From: Acanthopleura granulata
Lineage: Eukaryota > Mollusca > Polyplacophora > Chitonida > Chitonidae
DNA: 64,000 nucleotides
Assembly: GCA_016165875.1 (NCBI GenBank)
Contig: JABBOT010000032.1
Location: 1,985,613-2,049,612, forward strand
Direction: 5' to 3'
Part shown: piece by piece, positions 1 through 12,397 of the stretch
Numbering within the stretch: the stretch's first letter is position 1
How the letters are laid out: every line of letters starts with the position of its first letter
The notes under the pieces: model-generated
Database searches by the model: none
What the model was told of the DNA's origin: nothing
The model's input: the letters and a program-made list of their open reading frames with translations, nothing else
Position numbers and translations under genes: made by a program

Positions 1-858
1 TTTGAATTCGGAGCGAATATCATTAAATAGCAAAGAATCGTTGGGTGATAGAATGTGTTGTTGAATACAATCAAATATGGGCTTTTTTGCAAGTGACAAC
101 AGAAAGTCAAATGTTTTGATAACCTACAAAGATAAAAAATTTTGTAAAACAATTGGAATATATTTAAAATGTTTGATAATAATTATCACTAAGTTGAAAA
201 AAATATGTTAAAAAATTAAGGTTAATCATTACTAATCTGTCATTCGTAATATACATATTTAAAGTTATTTTCTTTTTCCACATGCCTCAATCAGTGTTAT
301 CAATGCAACTTCTGAAACAAAATGACATCAGAAAATAAGGGACAATTTCTAAGGCTGCTATCAAAAGTGACCATTCGCCGAACATTTTACATACACGCTA
401 AACGAGGACAGAAAATTGGCAGTTGTAATATGATTTGAAAAATGGAGCGGGATACAAGCTGACGTCAAGCGCGAAACGTGAAAGGAGCGTCTTTGAATTA
501 TGTTGTGCTATTCCACTGGTCATATCTATCTCTGCCCATTGGTAACATTATTTTATTTCGAGGCACTTAACTCTTGTTCACGTGTTAACTTTCATAATAA
601 TCAAGCTGAATTATTAATGAAATGAATGCATGTCAGTTAAAGACGAGTGTTACAACATAATCTATATTTTTATCCATATTTTCCATATTTTGATGATTTA
701 TTTCTTTACAACATTATTATAGAAAGTTATGAGATTAAAGACGTGCTACAGAATTTCTTGGCTATTTGAACGTCTTGAATGCACAACGGAAAACTTCTTA
801 CCATTTTACCTCAAATTTGCGTTAGGTTTATATAACGTAGCACACCATAAGGATTAAA
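1..858. other. No gene seen
   Basis: AT-rich sequence with short reading frames only. I see no domain, no convincing splice-bounded exon and no copy of the repeat families found elsewhere in the window. Confidence 0.5.
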
Positions 859-925
859 CCAGCTGTGTTGTTTAATAAAATTAACCCTAAGACCTCGACA
901 GTTCCACTGTATGATTTTATCAGAT
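859..925 (-). mobile_element. LINE fragment, start of ORF2 endonuclease
   Basis: About 65 bases match the plus-strand view of 21,460-21,535, where the same LINE family begins its apurinic endonuclease domain. Shared landmarks are 'accagctgtgtt' and 'accctaagacctcgaca'. Read on the minus strand it encodes the NCRGLR-type start of the endonuclease. Both ends are truncated and the piece is not functional. Confidence 0.6.
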
Positions 926-1045
926 GTATCTGCTGTGTCTAATTCCGTTTAATCCGGGCCTAGCAGCCGTATGTTCATATATAAATAGTCGCAATCGAAC
1001 CGCAACGGAGATATAGTAAAATGGTGCATGATCTGAACACTGATC

Positions 1046-1225
1046 TGGAACATTCTTGACGTCTTTTTGTCATCATTGATAATTGTTCACTGCTTCCCGT
1101 GCATGAAACCACCTTAACTTTATGTTTACATATTTTCTTAGTTCTTTGGAGGTTTGTGTTATTTGTCATTCTTGGAACCTGGTCTTGCGATCATTGACCC
1201 GGACACCCATTTTGGTTGACGACTG
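1046..1225 (+). repeat. Dispersed repeat, copy 1 (partner at 28,087)
   Basis: This stretch aligns with 28,087-28,290 in the same orientation. Shared blocks include 'actgcttccc', 'tttcttagttcttt' and 'attgacccgga', followed by 'ggttgacg'. It has no recognisable coding content, and the family is unknown to me. Confidence 0.55.
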
Positions 1226-1348
1226 GTATACGAATGTCGGTTTCGACATTTACATTTATGTTTGGGCCTCATACTACCTTTTTTCATATATCGAGTGGGT
1301 TACGAAGATCTACTCAAATAGATCTCCAAGTTGGGGGCTATGAATACG

Positions 1349-1376
<28 letters not shown>
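1349..1376. repeat. (TA)n microsatellite
   Basis: An uninterrupted TA dinucleotide run lies directly before the tRNA-like head of the next repeat. Confidence 0.9.
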
Positions 1377-1377
<1 letters not shown>

Positions 1378-1379
<2 letters not shown>

Positions 1380-2480
1380 GGCCTCCGTGGCCCAGTCGGT
1401 TAGCGATTGAGCAGTAATTCAGAAGTTAAACTAAATCGATATCTCGATCGTGTATCAAAATGGGCCATCAAATGGGTTGTTGATTTAGCTTCAGCCAAAT
1501 AATACAGGTTCGATGTTGATGTCTTATGAAAGGACATAATGTGATGTATTATTGAAAAATCGAGAAAATTTCTGTATCGAATATTTTTTGGGAGGGGGAG
1601 GGGTGCGGATGCGAAACATTCCAGATACAACCACTGATTCCAATTACCGCACCGCAGAAAAAAAACTCATACAAATATTCATACGTTAGGAGGAATTTGC
1701 ACACTTCAGCGCGCAAAATCAAAATCAGTTTTCTGACATAGCAGATGAGTGCGCAGATTTGAACATTCTCAGCACTCCCACTTCTGATTTACGATTATTC
1801 TTTCATTATGCTAAACTATATTACTGCAACGTAAACATATTTGTGCTCGTGGGATGAAATGCTTGGATGCTTTATAGCTACATTTACATGATTCCAGGTC
1901 TTTTGATCTTGGTTACAGGTGCCTTGAGTGGGCGTGTCAGGCCACACTCTGTTTCCCGAACCACAAGGTTAGACCCTTTATATCATTGTCGCACAGTTAA
2001 GCAAACGTAAAAGTCATACATGCATTAAATGATATAGTAAATTAGTCTCAGTGCCGGTAAATAACAAAAAATAACTTTGTAGACAACGCAGAAATTTGTG
2101 TGAAAAAGGCATCTACAGCCAATGTAAAATTATAACTACTCTTTGTAATTGTGGAGCATATAGGCATTAGTTTCTACGAAGTTTTGGGAAGATTATGTAG
2201 GAGAAGAGCAAACACTAAAAACGGTAGTCCGCAGATTTAAGCCACATTAGTATATTCTTACCTAAAAATGTGAAAAAAAGCCACCGAACAGATATATACC
2301 AAAAAGGAGGGCTTTCTGGTGTTTACTCAAGAAAGGTAGTACACATTATTACATATTTTGATATTTACAAGACAGGACTGTGCTTAACAAAAATATCACA
2401 CATAGGACACAACATTAACACCTACATGTACAAAAATCTGTATTGTCAAGGAATACAGCATTTTACCAAAAAAATTTGAG
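1378..2480 (+). repeat. Unknown long dispersed repeat, copy R1
   Basis: The segment starts with a tRNA-like motif (gggcctccgtgg...agtcggttagcg) also used by the SINE family. It then runs into sequence that aligns with 6,421-7,625 (R3) and in part with 4,215-4,580 (R2). Shared blocks include 'aacattctcagcac' (identical in R2, with R3 reading 'aactctcagcacc'), 'cgtaaacatatttgtgctcg', 'cagaaatttg' with 'gatgtaaaat'-type sequence, and 'acatattttgatatttacaag'. All copies are in the same orientation. No transposase or RT reading frame is visible, so this is either a non-autonomous element or a local duplication. Confidence 0.5.
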
Positions 2481-2799
2481 TCGCGGACAGCCACGACTTT
2501 GTGGTTTCACTCGCATCTATAGATATCTCTCGCATTTACATTAAGTGTGTTTAGTTACTGCGATGCAGAAGTCAAAACCGACAGTCGTATAACAGCCGTC
2601 AATTAAAATAGGTGTTTGGGCCAATAGTCTCCTCACTCGCCTGCCAGGTGACATGTCTAAATTATAAGGCTATTATAAAACACTAACAGTGAGACGAATG
2701 TGCTAAAGAGAGATATGTGAAAAGTCCGAAATAAATGTTTAAAGGAATAGAAAATTGATCAGTAAGGCTCACGCCTCTCGGGGTTTTTTTTTGACATTT
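2481..2799. other. No gene seen
   Basis: Non-coding sequence between repeat R1 and a LINE relic. No feature recognised. Confidence 0.4.
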
Positions 2800-4206
2800 T
2801 GACAGTGATTTGCAGCCAAATCCTGGCTCAAATGATCCAAGAGGAGGCACCAGTGTTTTTGAAAACCACATTCGCTGTAACATCAAGGCGTCACATGGAG
2901 ATATTTGACAAAGGCTGTAAATTTTACAGCCTATACACTTTACAGTACTTTCTCCGATGCAGAAGAGCGGGCTTGTGGCGGCTCCTCCATACTTGGAAAT
3001 AAGATTATCATCCACAGCCCTGCTGCTCTCGATACCCTTTCAGACCGTGGCTGTCCTTGTTTCATTATATGAAACAATAGGTTTATGTTCAGTTTATGTT
3101 CCTGCTCATCCGTCATTTTGGCGATTACTTAAGTTAGTAGAGCAACTCCTGTCTCCATTGTACCGGAGATTTTAATGTTCATAATGCTCTATGGGGCAGT
3201 GATGATATACATGCTGAGGGCAAGGAAGTTGAAGATTTTTTTTTTGGAGGAACTGTGTTATTTCAGTGATGTTTTAATAGCAATTTGCATCCAGCTGGTT
3301 CATATTCCGACGTCGATCTAACTAACACGGATCCTTCAATTCGTCCTAAGTTTTCTTGGAGTGTGGACGATGATTATTGGTAGTGACCATTTTCCTATTA
3401 TACTAGAGCATCTCACTTCTACTTGGTTAGGGTGTATAGCGAAGTTAAAGTTGTTTAAAGCAGACTGGAGTGCACTGTAGTTGTTCTTTGATGGGGATAT
3501 CATTCCAAAGATTCTTATATTCATTAAAGAATCATTAAGGACCTTAAAAAGAGGCGGGGCGCAGTTTTAATATCTTTACTATTGATAATAATTTAAACCG
3601 TGTTCATACTCGTGTATGTAGAGCTACAACTCGTCGAATACTTAAGTCCAAGAGAGGTTCTCTTTGGCCGAGCTTTGTTTCAGGCATGACGTCAAAAACA
3701 CACGTTCGTTAGGTCAGCACCTTAAGAGCAAAGACAATAAGGCAACTGTCCCACATTTAAAAGATGGTGGCATTTTATTGACTTCATCAGATGATACAGC
3801 CAATGAACTGGCAGAAAACACATTTCGTTTTTTCTTTCTGTTTATTATTTTTTTTGCTGTCAACTATTCCAGCTAGTATCAGCATAATAAAGAACAAGAA
3901 GAGAAAATAAAATTGTCTTTTACTTTTAAGAACCTAAAAATCTATAACCATTCTTTCTCTCTTACAAACTTCCAGGCTTCTGTAAGAAATAGGACAAGTC
4001 ACTGCGCGTAGTGTTGGTAACGTCAGTTTCTGGATCGTTCACCATCTGAACCACTTTATGCTCTCCTGGACGTAATTAATATTTGGATGACTGGAAATTT
4101 CCCACAGACATGTAGGGAGGCGTGTAAGGATCATACTGATCTTTCTAATTACCGTCCCATAGCATTTACCAGTTCAATCTGTAAGACTATGGACCGGATG
4201 ACAAAT
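2800..4206 (+). mobile_element. Degraded LINE copy (endonuclease to early RT)
   Basis: This is the only plus-strand copy of the LINE family. Matches to the minus-strand master copy run in order: endonuclease start (about 2,815), the EER..GGSS and IIHSPAALDT region (about 2,960-3,030), the Asp/Asn loop region with 'tctatggggcagtgatgat' (about 3,190), 'gaccattttcct' (about 3,385), the pre-RT linker with 'tcagatgatacagccaatga' (about 3,790), and the RT motif 'ttaccgtcccatagcattta' (about 4,150). Stops and frameshifts are frequent and the catalytic half of RT is absent. It ends abruptly near 4,206. A long-dead 5'- and 3'-truncated copy. Confidence 0.7.
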
Positions 4207-4214
4207 GATAAAAA

Positions 4215-4580
4215 ATGATATTCCAAACGAAATCCAAAGCAGGCATCCAAACGAAACATTCGTGTATCGCCATTTGTCCGATAATCACGAAGATTGAACG
4301 CGACACCATACAGTAGAAAGAAGTCAAAAATAAAAGAAATAAAGCTGGTAACGTGCAAAGTAACTTTGCAGTGATCTTGGGAAGAATTTGTAGATTCACA
4401 GCCTCAGAGTTTAAATCAAAACTTAAAGTCTCACATTGTGAACATTCTCAGCACCTGAACTCTCAATTCCAGAACATTATTAACTTATGTGCAAATATGA
4501 ATGCACCGTAAGTATATTTTTGCTCATGGGACGAAATCTTTGGGGGGCATAATATTCCTGGTGTTTTGATATTGGTGACA
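4215..4580 (+). repeat. Unknown long dispersed repeat, copy R2 (partial)
   Basis: It aligns with the middle of R1 and R3, for example 'gaacattctcagcacc', 'gtaagtatatttttgctcatggg' and 'ggtgttttgatattggtgac'. It directly abuts a LINE relic on the left and a foldback on the right, so it looks like a truncated copy. Confidence 0.5.
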
Positions 4581-4692
4581 AGAATGACTGTCACAAAATC
4601 TCAGTTCATAACGGAATTGTTTGGGCAAGAGCCCGCACCCAGATAAGCCCGAACAATTCCATTATGAACTGAGATTTTGTGACAGTCATTCT
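4581..4692. repeat. Long foldback (46-base arms, 20-base loop)
   Basis: The arms 4,581-4,626 and 4,647-4,692 are reverse complements with two mismatches over 46 positions. They are separated by a 20-base spacer rich in C and A. Such a structure extrudes or transcribes as a long hairpin. It could be a small foldback transposon or a hairpin RNA locus, and I cannot tell which. It interrupts repeat R2. Confidence 0.85.
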
Positions 4693-6420
4693 ATTTATCA
4701 GCATTTCTCTGTTCTATAGTACATTATAATATATTCTATAATACAATATCCTAATGTGTATGTTGATTTATTCCTGTCGCTACCCCTTTTATGGCCATTA
4801 CAGTGTGGGAATTCCTAATGAAGTAAATAAAAAATTTTTGTAAAAAATTTAATTGCTAGATTTCAAAAACAATATCCTAGCCATTCTAACACAGTATGCC
4901 TGTTTGTTGCTGTTTCACTTATATGAATTATATGTGTGATGTTATTAATAATACAGGAAAATAAATCATTGTCACATTCGACAATCAATAACGATATAGA
5001 GATTAACGCTGAGCCCTTAGCCCTTATCCCAACCTCGTCATGACATTGCTGAAACATTGCCGATGTGGCGTTAAGCAATAGCCATTAAAACAATATTTCT
5101 TCACGGGAAATATATTTTTAATAATAAAATAAATAAAGGTTATGCGAAAACGTAAAACAACCGGCATTTTCTAATACTTTAAGGAGGAAACAGGTTAAAT
5201 CATTCACCTTTTAAAGGGACAGGATTGCCCAGACAGTGGGTATTTTCGCGATATAACAGAATGACGTTAGTGTTAGGTATTTTTCTCAAGAAGTAAAAGA
5301 TCGTTATCCCCACCATCATCATTGAACGTTAAGTAAATGTTAAAACCAAAAAAAACTCTGAAAATTCAAGCCTGCCAGAATATGTAAATGAGTCAATTCA
5401 GTCAATTCAGTGGAAATAGAGCATGCGCACAGCCCTCGGTAAATTCCATATGTAAACAAACGTGATTGAAGACATGTGCTGAAGAAGGACTCGCGGCTCT
5501 CTAGTAACAGAATCGGCTAAAAAGACGCGTAAAAGAGAACTCAGCATGTTGACAAGCAAGTCTAGTGTTTCTAGTAATTGCTGGCCAGATGTCGTAAAAC
5601 CACTGTTTGATAGGTGGGTGCAAATGTTGTTGTTGCGGTGTTAAACGTCGAACAGACACGTTTCTGACTCTTCTGAGAAGGTTACTGGTAACCTTTGCTC
5701 AGTGGTGTTTAAGCTGCTGTACTCTGCATGTATCTATGTGTATCTAAATTCGAAATTAATCGAGTTATTGTAGCCTATATCGACTGTTCCTGAACGCCTC
5801 CAGATACATGTATGCTTCGGGTCATTTCCGTTGAATATTAATGACGCAAAATGGCCTGCCATCTTTGTGTTGAATTCGAATAGCGGCAGGACTTATTCGG
5901 GCTTTTACAAGCTACGACGTATTATCGTAATTTTTCAGCTTTGTCGCTTTTGCGCATGTCATTTACTCCAGCACATTCTAAGGATATTGTTTTTTCCTAT
6001 GGTATTATGCAGAATATGTGCTGCAAATCATTGCCATAATTGTAAAAGAAGAAACAGGTTTCTCCACTTAAGATTACACCGTTGTCGGCTCATGTGAAAA
6101 AACCAAAGAACGGCTGGGATGGTTAAGCGAGGAAACGACCTCAGACTGATTTCCCATGTTTAAAGTGTTCCACATTTTCATTGAGCGTAACAGTTGCAGT
6201 AGCAAACATACCGTATGACATTGAAGATGGTGCTATGTGTTTAACGAGATCTGTGTATCTCTTGCTGGGATTTGAATACACCAATATCACCCATTTTGAT
6301 GTACATGTAAGTAATTTTCTCACAAAGTGTCTAAAAGCATTGAACATTTTTAGTCTCACCTCGATCGGACTGATATGCCATAGGATGTGTTCAAGTTTGA
6401 TTTGTTCTAAATTTGGTAAA
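4693..6420. other. No gene seen
   Basis: AT-rich non-coding sequence. The longest reading frames are short, with no recognised domain and no repeat copy. Confidence 0.45.
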
Positions 6421-7625
6421 TGAGGGACGTCCGTGTATCTAGTCGGTTATCATATGGGGCGTCTCTCTGATAATCGCGGTAGTCAAACCTTAGCTATGTG
6501 TCCAATAACGTTGGATGTTCGATAATCACAACGAAACTTTCGGACGCAATCACTGACGCCAATTTCCAAACAACAGAAATTAGTCATCAGAAAATAATGC
6601 TGGTAGAGTGCAAAGTAAATCTTCAGTCATATTAGGAAGAACTTGCAGACTTCAGAGCGCGAGCTCAATATCAGTTTTCAAACTTAAAAGTCGTAAATAG
6701 CGGCTCGCATACAAAGAAACATATGGTGCGCTTGATACGCTGTTGGCTACACCCATAAATGGGTGCGCAAATGTAAACTCTCAGCACCTGTGTTTCCAGT
6801 TCTCGATTACTATCTTATTTATTCGTACAACGTAAGCATATTTTTGCTTGTTTGATGAAATAATTAGATCCTTATAGCCAGGTTTACAAAATTTCTGGCG
6901 ACAGGTGTTTTATCCACATTGTATTTCTATCACGGAACGAAAGTCAGCATAATACTTATTGTGTTGGTCAGCTTACATGTGTGGAATAACATTAGGTGAA
7001 TCAGTGAGAATAGGGCTGTACTGTGTGTGTTCATCACGGACCGAGCTGTTCCACAAACAACAATTTTAGTCCAATATTATATATGTCGTCCATGCACAGG
7101 TACGCAACCGTGAATGAGACAGCTGTGTTGAATTAATGTATATTCAATTAATCAATCAGTAAGAGCAAATTACAAACGCAGGTAACATTGTAGAAACAGC
7201 AGAAATTTGGATGAAAAAAATTATCTGTGGCCGATGTAAAATAAAAATAACAATTTGTTTCTTAGCACGCCCGCATGCGTGTCATTAGTTTCCGGCAGGT
7301 GTCCGAAATATTATTCCAGAGAATAATAAACGCAAAACCAAAAACTAATGTAGTCTTCGTATTTTAGTGATATCATTATCTGGTCAAGCCGAAAATGTAG
7401 AAAAAAAAACTAACAATTACACACGAAAAGCAACATTATTCCGATCTTGATTCAATAAACACTATGTTTAGTAATGTGTTTGTTACAGTAATCATATGCT
7501 CATATAATGAGCATTTTAACATATTTTAATATTTTACAAGACATTTTTATTGGAATACCAGTCCATATTGAAAACATCGGCAAAACATCAATCAAATAAA
7601 TAATCAAATCATGTATTTGAGAAAA
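6421..7625 (+). repeat. Unknown long dispersed repeat, copy R3
   Basis: The best-preserved full-length relative of R1, starting at a decayed tRNA-like head (gagggacgtccgtg...agtcggtta). Alignable blocks recur in the same order as in R1. A SINE begins about 50 bases beyond its end. No coding capacity is seen. Confidence 0.5.
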
Positions 7626-7677
7626 TGCCTCAGATTATTTACCACATAAACAAGTAACATGCTTTCTATAATGATCA

Positions 7678-7947
7678 TGCGGCCCCCGTGGTTCAATTGG
7701 TCGGTGCGCTAGCGCAGCCCAATGACCCAGAAGCCTCCGATCAATGCGGTAGTGTGAGTTCAAGTTCAGCTCATGCTGGCTTCCTCTCCGACCGTACGTG
7801 GGAAGGTCTGCCAGCAACCTGCTGATAGTTGTGGATTTCCCCAGGACTCTGCTCTATTTCTTCACATCATAATGCTGACTGACGTCGTATAAGTGAAATA
7901 TTCTTGAGTACGGTATAAAACACCAATCAAATAAAGAAATAAAGAAA
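7678..7947 (+). mobile_element. tRNA-derived SINE, family 1, near full length
   Basis: The 5' head (gcggcccccgtggttcaattggtcggtgcgc, here split for reading) resembles a tRNA with an A-box-like stretch. A B-box-like 'gagttcaagttc' lies about 70 bases in. The conserved 3' half contains 'gtgggaaggtctgccagcaa', 'ataagtgaaatattcttgag' and 'gtataaaacaccaatcaaat'. It ends in an AAATAAAG-type tail. This is the reference copy for the family in this window. Confidence 0.85.
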
Positions 7948-10849
7948 TATAATGATCATATCCCCTTATTTCATTTTTTCATAGTCTGTATGAATACAGA
8001 CCAGGACGCATTTATTAATTGTAACAGAAATGTGTTCATGTTCCAATTTATGAAATAAATACTTATTGTTCATGTGTATGATGGACAAGATAGACAGTTG
8101 TGAACAAAGGCAAAACTTGTTGACAATTGAGGTCCTAGCACTGAGGAACTACGAGTACACTAGAAACAACCAAGCCTTGAAATTAAAAGGCAGTCAGCTT
8201 GCTTTATAATATAACCCATCTTGAGATCCTGCAAAGAAACATAAGTAGCTATAAATGCACGTGACCTTTTGCGAGGTGTCTTTAACACGATTATTTTAAA
8301 CACTGAACTGCAACGTTGTATACTTACATATGAGTGTTGCCTTTCTGCATTTCATCTGGACGTTAAGGTTCAATTCCTGCCCGAGTTCTGTCATTCGTGG
8401 GGCCTCAGTATACCGCCAAGCACTCGAATGTTAGTGAAGCTGTTGTACAGTTTTACGTTCGTTGAAAATTATTTGCTTAATACCATCATGGCGGCAAGGT
8501 CTTTACGTCAGGCGTTGGAAAGTTTGTCAGTATAAATAGCGGTGGATCACCTCGGGTGCTCCGGTATCTTCTACCCATAATACTAACCACCTCGTATAAG
8601 TTAATTATATTTACAAATCACTCAAGATGATGTCATATACTCTTCAGTATGTATGTGCGAAAACTATTTTCCGCATCCTGGTTTAACATGTTATCGCCAC
8701 TATATAACTGTTATATTGCGCACGTGGCGTAAAACCATAATTATGCATGGATTCAAAATATCTCTGCATGTATATCGAAGTATCTTCCAATATACCATAC
8801 ATGATCTGATTCACTGACTAGATATTTGCCAACATTTTCGGGCGTAAAGCATACATTGACAAAGAGTAGTAGGTGCCGTTGTGTTTTACAATGTCGTATT
8901 TAATTTTTATTTGGAAACAAATACTTGTGAAAAGTGCCTAAAGGTGTCAACTTTAATAACACATCCTCAACCAAAATATACATTTAACAGTGAACGAATG
9001 GACAAGTGACATTACTGATACTGATAATGGTTTTGTTAAAGTGGCTACATTCAGCCAACCGGGAGCGGTTTTAGCTAATTGTTGGATGAATAGCCTACCA
9101 GAATATAATAATACAACAACCATCAAACCCATCCTGTTTACACCAGACATAAACCGTACCATCCCATGTTCAAGTTAATGTAATAACTCCGGTGATCGAC
9201 AATAGCGATACACTATCAACTCTCAGTCACCTCCTGCTCCACACCTCACCTAAACCTTGCTGCTTTACGATGTCCTTACGCTAGCCTTACGATATGGAAT
9301 AAAACGGCCCGTTACGATCTTGCCAGTACATATTACAATCGTTTCATAACGCGTTGGTGTTACGGAATACTGCCCAGCTAGCCACTAAAGATTGGGTTGT
9401 CTTCGTTAAAGGGTAATTGTCCCTACATTCGATCTGACATTCTTTTCATTTTTCAAAATGCAACCAGTTTGAGGCCATGCTGTCTTTAAATCGCTACATA
9501 CATGCCATGCTTGTCGGTATCATATATGGCAATGGGAATGTTTTTAATGAGATATGTTCTCGCATAGAAGGGATAAAATTGTGAAAATCGAGAACCATCA
9601 TTTTTGCGAAAGGCATAATCATTGAGAATACAATGAAATCAGAGGTTCAAAATAATCAATAACACTGAATGCTCTTCTCTTACGCTTGACGCGCACAAAA
9701 CATTTTGAAATGTGGCAGCTGGGAAATAAAAGTTACAGTAGAGATGTGTGTTGCCAGGACGAATCTCACTCTAGCCACGATTTCAGGCAGTGTAAGGGCT
9801 AAACATGTCTTCGCACCATATGTTACCCGTTAAATCAGCCTAATGCGGCCTGAGGGCATAGTGGGTGCTAACAATTGTAACACAGTATTTGAAGTATATA
9901 AGCTCGCAACAAGCATTTTATTATTCATAAATTTATACGTTGGATATTGATGCTTCTTATTTATTCTAAGAGTTTTAAATCAGACTCTTTGATTTCAAAG
10001 TTAACCGAAACACCAACAATTAGAAAATATTACATTTTACGATGACCACTAAAGGCCATGTAGTTATTACGTGACTAGATTCTTAAATGAACTTAGGTTT
10101 TATTTTTCAAAAAGTTAAATTCGAAAGTTAACTGGCACCGATTTCAAAGACTGCAAACCGCGGCTTAGATCCAGTTCCTACAGGTGTATGTGCACAACCC
10201 TTTTTGTTAAGGTTACATAACCGGTATTTCAAAATACACAATTTTGAAACATTTCATTTTTACTTGGTTGCACATATATTGTTTTACCGTAAACAGGAAG
10301 GTAAGGAAGATTTGTTGTCAACCCTTCATTTTTGTTTTCTAGTCTTTAATTTCATCAGCTGTATATTATCCTTACTCGGTCATGCATTAGCATGCAAATG
10401 TATCAAACGGTATCTAGATGCACTGATTATATAGCAATTTAAATTGGACCTTTATGGCTGAAAATATATAACCCCTTCTTTAGTAAATTTCTATAACTAT
10501 ATAAATAAATATAAAATAATTAATAATAATTAATGCTACAGCATACCATACATGTATAAGCAATTATATTCAGAGAATAAAGCAAAGAATTTTAAACATC
10601 TGAATTAAGACTTTCAAACCATTGTATCCTGTCAGACTCGTGATTGTCCTATGTAAAATTCACATTATTTTTAAGCAGTTATGTAAAAGAATGACCAGCC
10701 AGATTAAAGAAAGTCGAGAAGCGCACAAACTCAAGCAGAGATACTGCTGATTTTTATCCTTATATTTTATAAACTTAGCAGTTCACACAAACACAATATA
10801 TTACATAACCAGAGTCTTCTAATGAGACAGTAGCTCGACTGGTTGGAAC
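7948..10849. other. No gene seen
   Basis: About 2.9 kb of AT-rich sequence with no recognised gene. Around 9,260-9,380 there is a cluster of short TTACG/ACGAT motifs that may be a small MITE relic, but I could not define its ends. Confidence 0.45.
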
Positions 10850-11290
10850 AAAATGGTCACACAGTCGATTATACAAAGTTATGTATGTATAACGATCAAT
10901 GGACGATCAAAACTGAAAATCATTTCTATGAAATATGTATTTTCATTCAGTTGTACCAAGTTTTGTTCAAACTGGACAAAAACTGTAACATTACTTAGTA
11001 GCCTTTTGAAAGAAATGTTAACTAATACAGTATACAGACAAACAGACGGACTACTGATCATCAAAAATCAAAATAAATACTACTAACTATGTATCTTTTA
11101 TGTAGTCAACACTTGAACCGAGCTTCATGGAAATCATACAAAAACCGTTTTGTAGAAGAAGTGTATTGAAAGAAATGTTATCATAGTGGATAAACGGACA
11201 GAGAGACCGATAACCAATCACCAAAAAGAAATTCTGTATCTTGCCCTCTTGAACCGAGTTTCATTGAAATAGTACAAAAACTGAGTGTGA
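10850..11290 (+). repeat. Diverged tandem repeat with 'aacggacagagagaccgata' motif
   Basis: At least two imperfect units carry 'ttgaaccgag.ttcat.gaaat', a poly-A-rich '.tacaaaaac', 'gaaagaaatgtta' and an 'acagac..acggac' stretch. This looks like a family of low-complexity interspersed repeats. No protein is encoded. Confidence 0.45.
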
Positions 11291-12244
11291 GTTAGTTTTC
11301 AAAATGGAAAAAAAAACCACTGACAATACGTCTTACATAATTTACTATAATGTACATTTTTATTAAAGGAAGACAAAATAAACCACCAATTCTTGGAAAG
11401 TACGTGTAACAGCACGATGAACAGCCCAATTTGTGACACCAAGAGCAGGATCAGGGCGAATGTCATACCATTAAAATACGAGTTGTTATTAACTCCCACT
11501 GAGCAACATACACGGTCTGATCCAGGTAGCGCATAAGCTATTGTCACCAAGTCCTCAAGAATAAATGCCTACCGTAATCTACATTTGCAGGAATGTGAAG
11601 TCAACCGACCCCCCGACCCGAGGTAAGTAAATTCAAACATGCAGCTCGAAACTTCGTTTACACCAAATTCATTTGATTCTTTCACAACAAATCGGTCTGA
11701 AAGTTGGAACAAAACTATCGAAGTATTATGTCCAAATGCTTTAACCTGATTTTATGTTGCTGTTGTGGCTTTTCTAGCATTTTTTCTGAATGACGCGAGA
11801 TCCTGTGTCCAACACTGTTAGCCTTTGACGGCTGTCCACCTATTTTCTAAAACTTAATTCATCAAATCATTACTGTCTCTGAGCTAGCACGAATTATTTT
11901 TTTGTCCTTTCAAGCCTGCCATGGAAAAAAATACAACAATGCATGTGATCTAATGTGGACGCCTTAATGCGATTAAGCCATAATCATTCATTTATTCATT
12001 TTATTACGGAAGTAAGCACACACACTAAAATAGTTTTCATACCAAACAGTATATAACTCAAAAACCGATCAACCTACTCTCTCCAAACACATATAAATGG
12101 CTACACCATAACTCACTCCTCACCAGTCACTGTGACATTTTTTTTTTAATTTTATACTTTCTACATTAAATAATTGCCTCCTCACAACTATATATGTTAC
12201 ATTTTAGAATAAAGATATAAGATGTCACAGCCTATAGTGAAGAA
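11291..12244. other. No gene seen
   Basis: Non-coding, AT-rich, no recognised repeats. Confidence 0.4.
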
Positions 12245-12397
12245 CATTTAACAGTGTAATGACCCAAAAGCTTTTCACCAATGCGGTAAGTCGACATTGT
12301 GAGATCAAGTCCAGCTCATAGTGGCTCCCTCTGGCCATACATGACAGGATCTGGCCGCAGCCTGCGGATGGTCATGGGTTTCACCCCGAGTTCTCAC
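12245..12397 (+). mobile_element. SINE family 1, truncated and fused to a LINE
   Basis: It contains the middle of the SINE: 'taatgacccaaaagc', 'caatgcggtaag', 'tcaagtccagctcat' and 'gcctgcggatggtcatgggt'. The tRNA-like head and the conserved 3' half are missing. At about 12,397 the sequence changes directly into the 3' region of a LINE. Confidence 0.7.

Noticed and set aside
1378..1410. Possible tRNA gene
   Set aside because: Only an A-box-like head is present. It has no anticodon arm or acceptor pairing, and it is the tRNA-like start of a repeat.
8269..8535. 88-codon plus frame
   Set aside because: No domain, signal, splice borders or repeat relation. Chance frame in AT-rich DNA.
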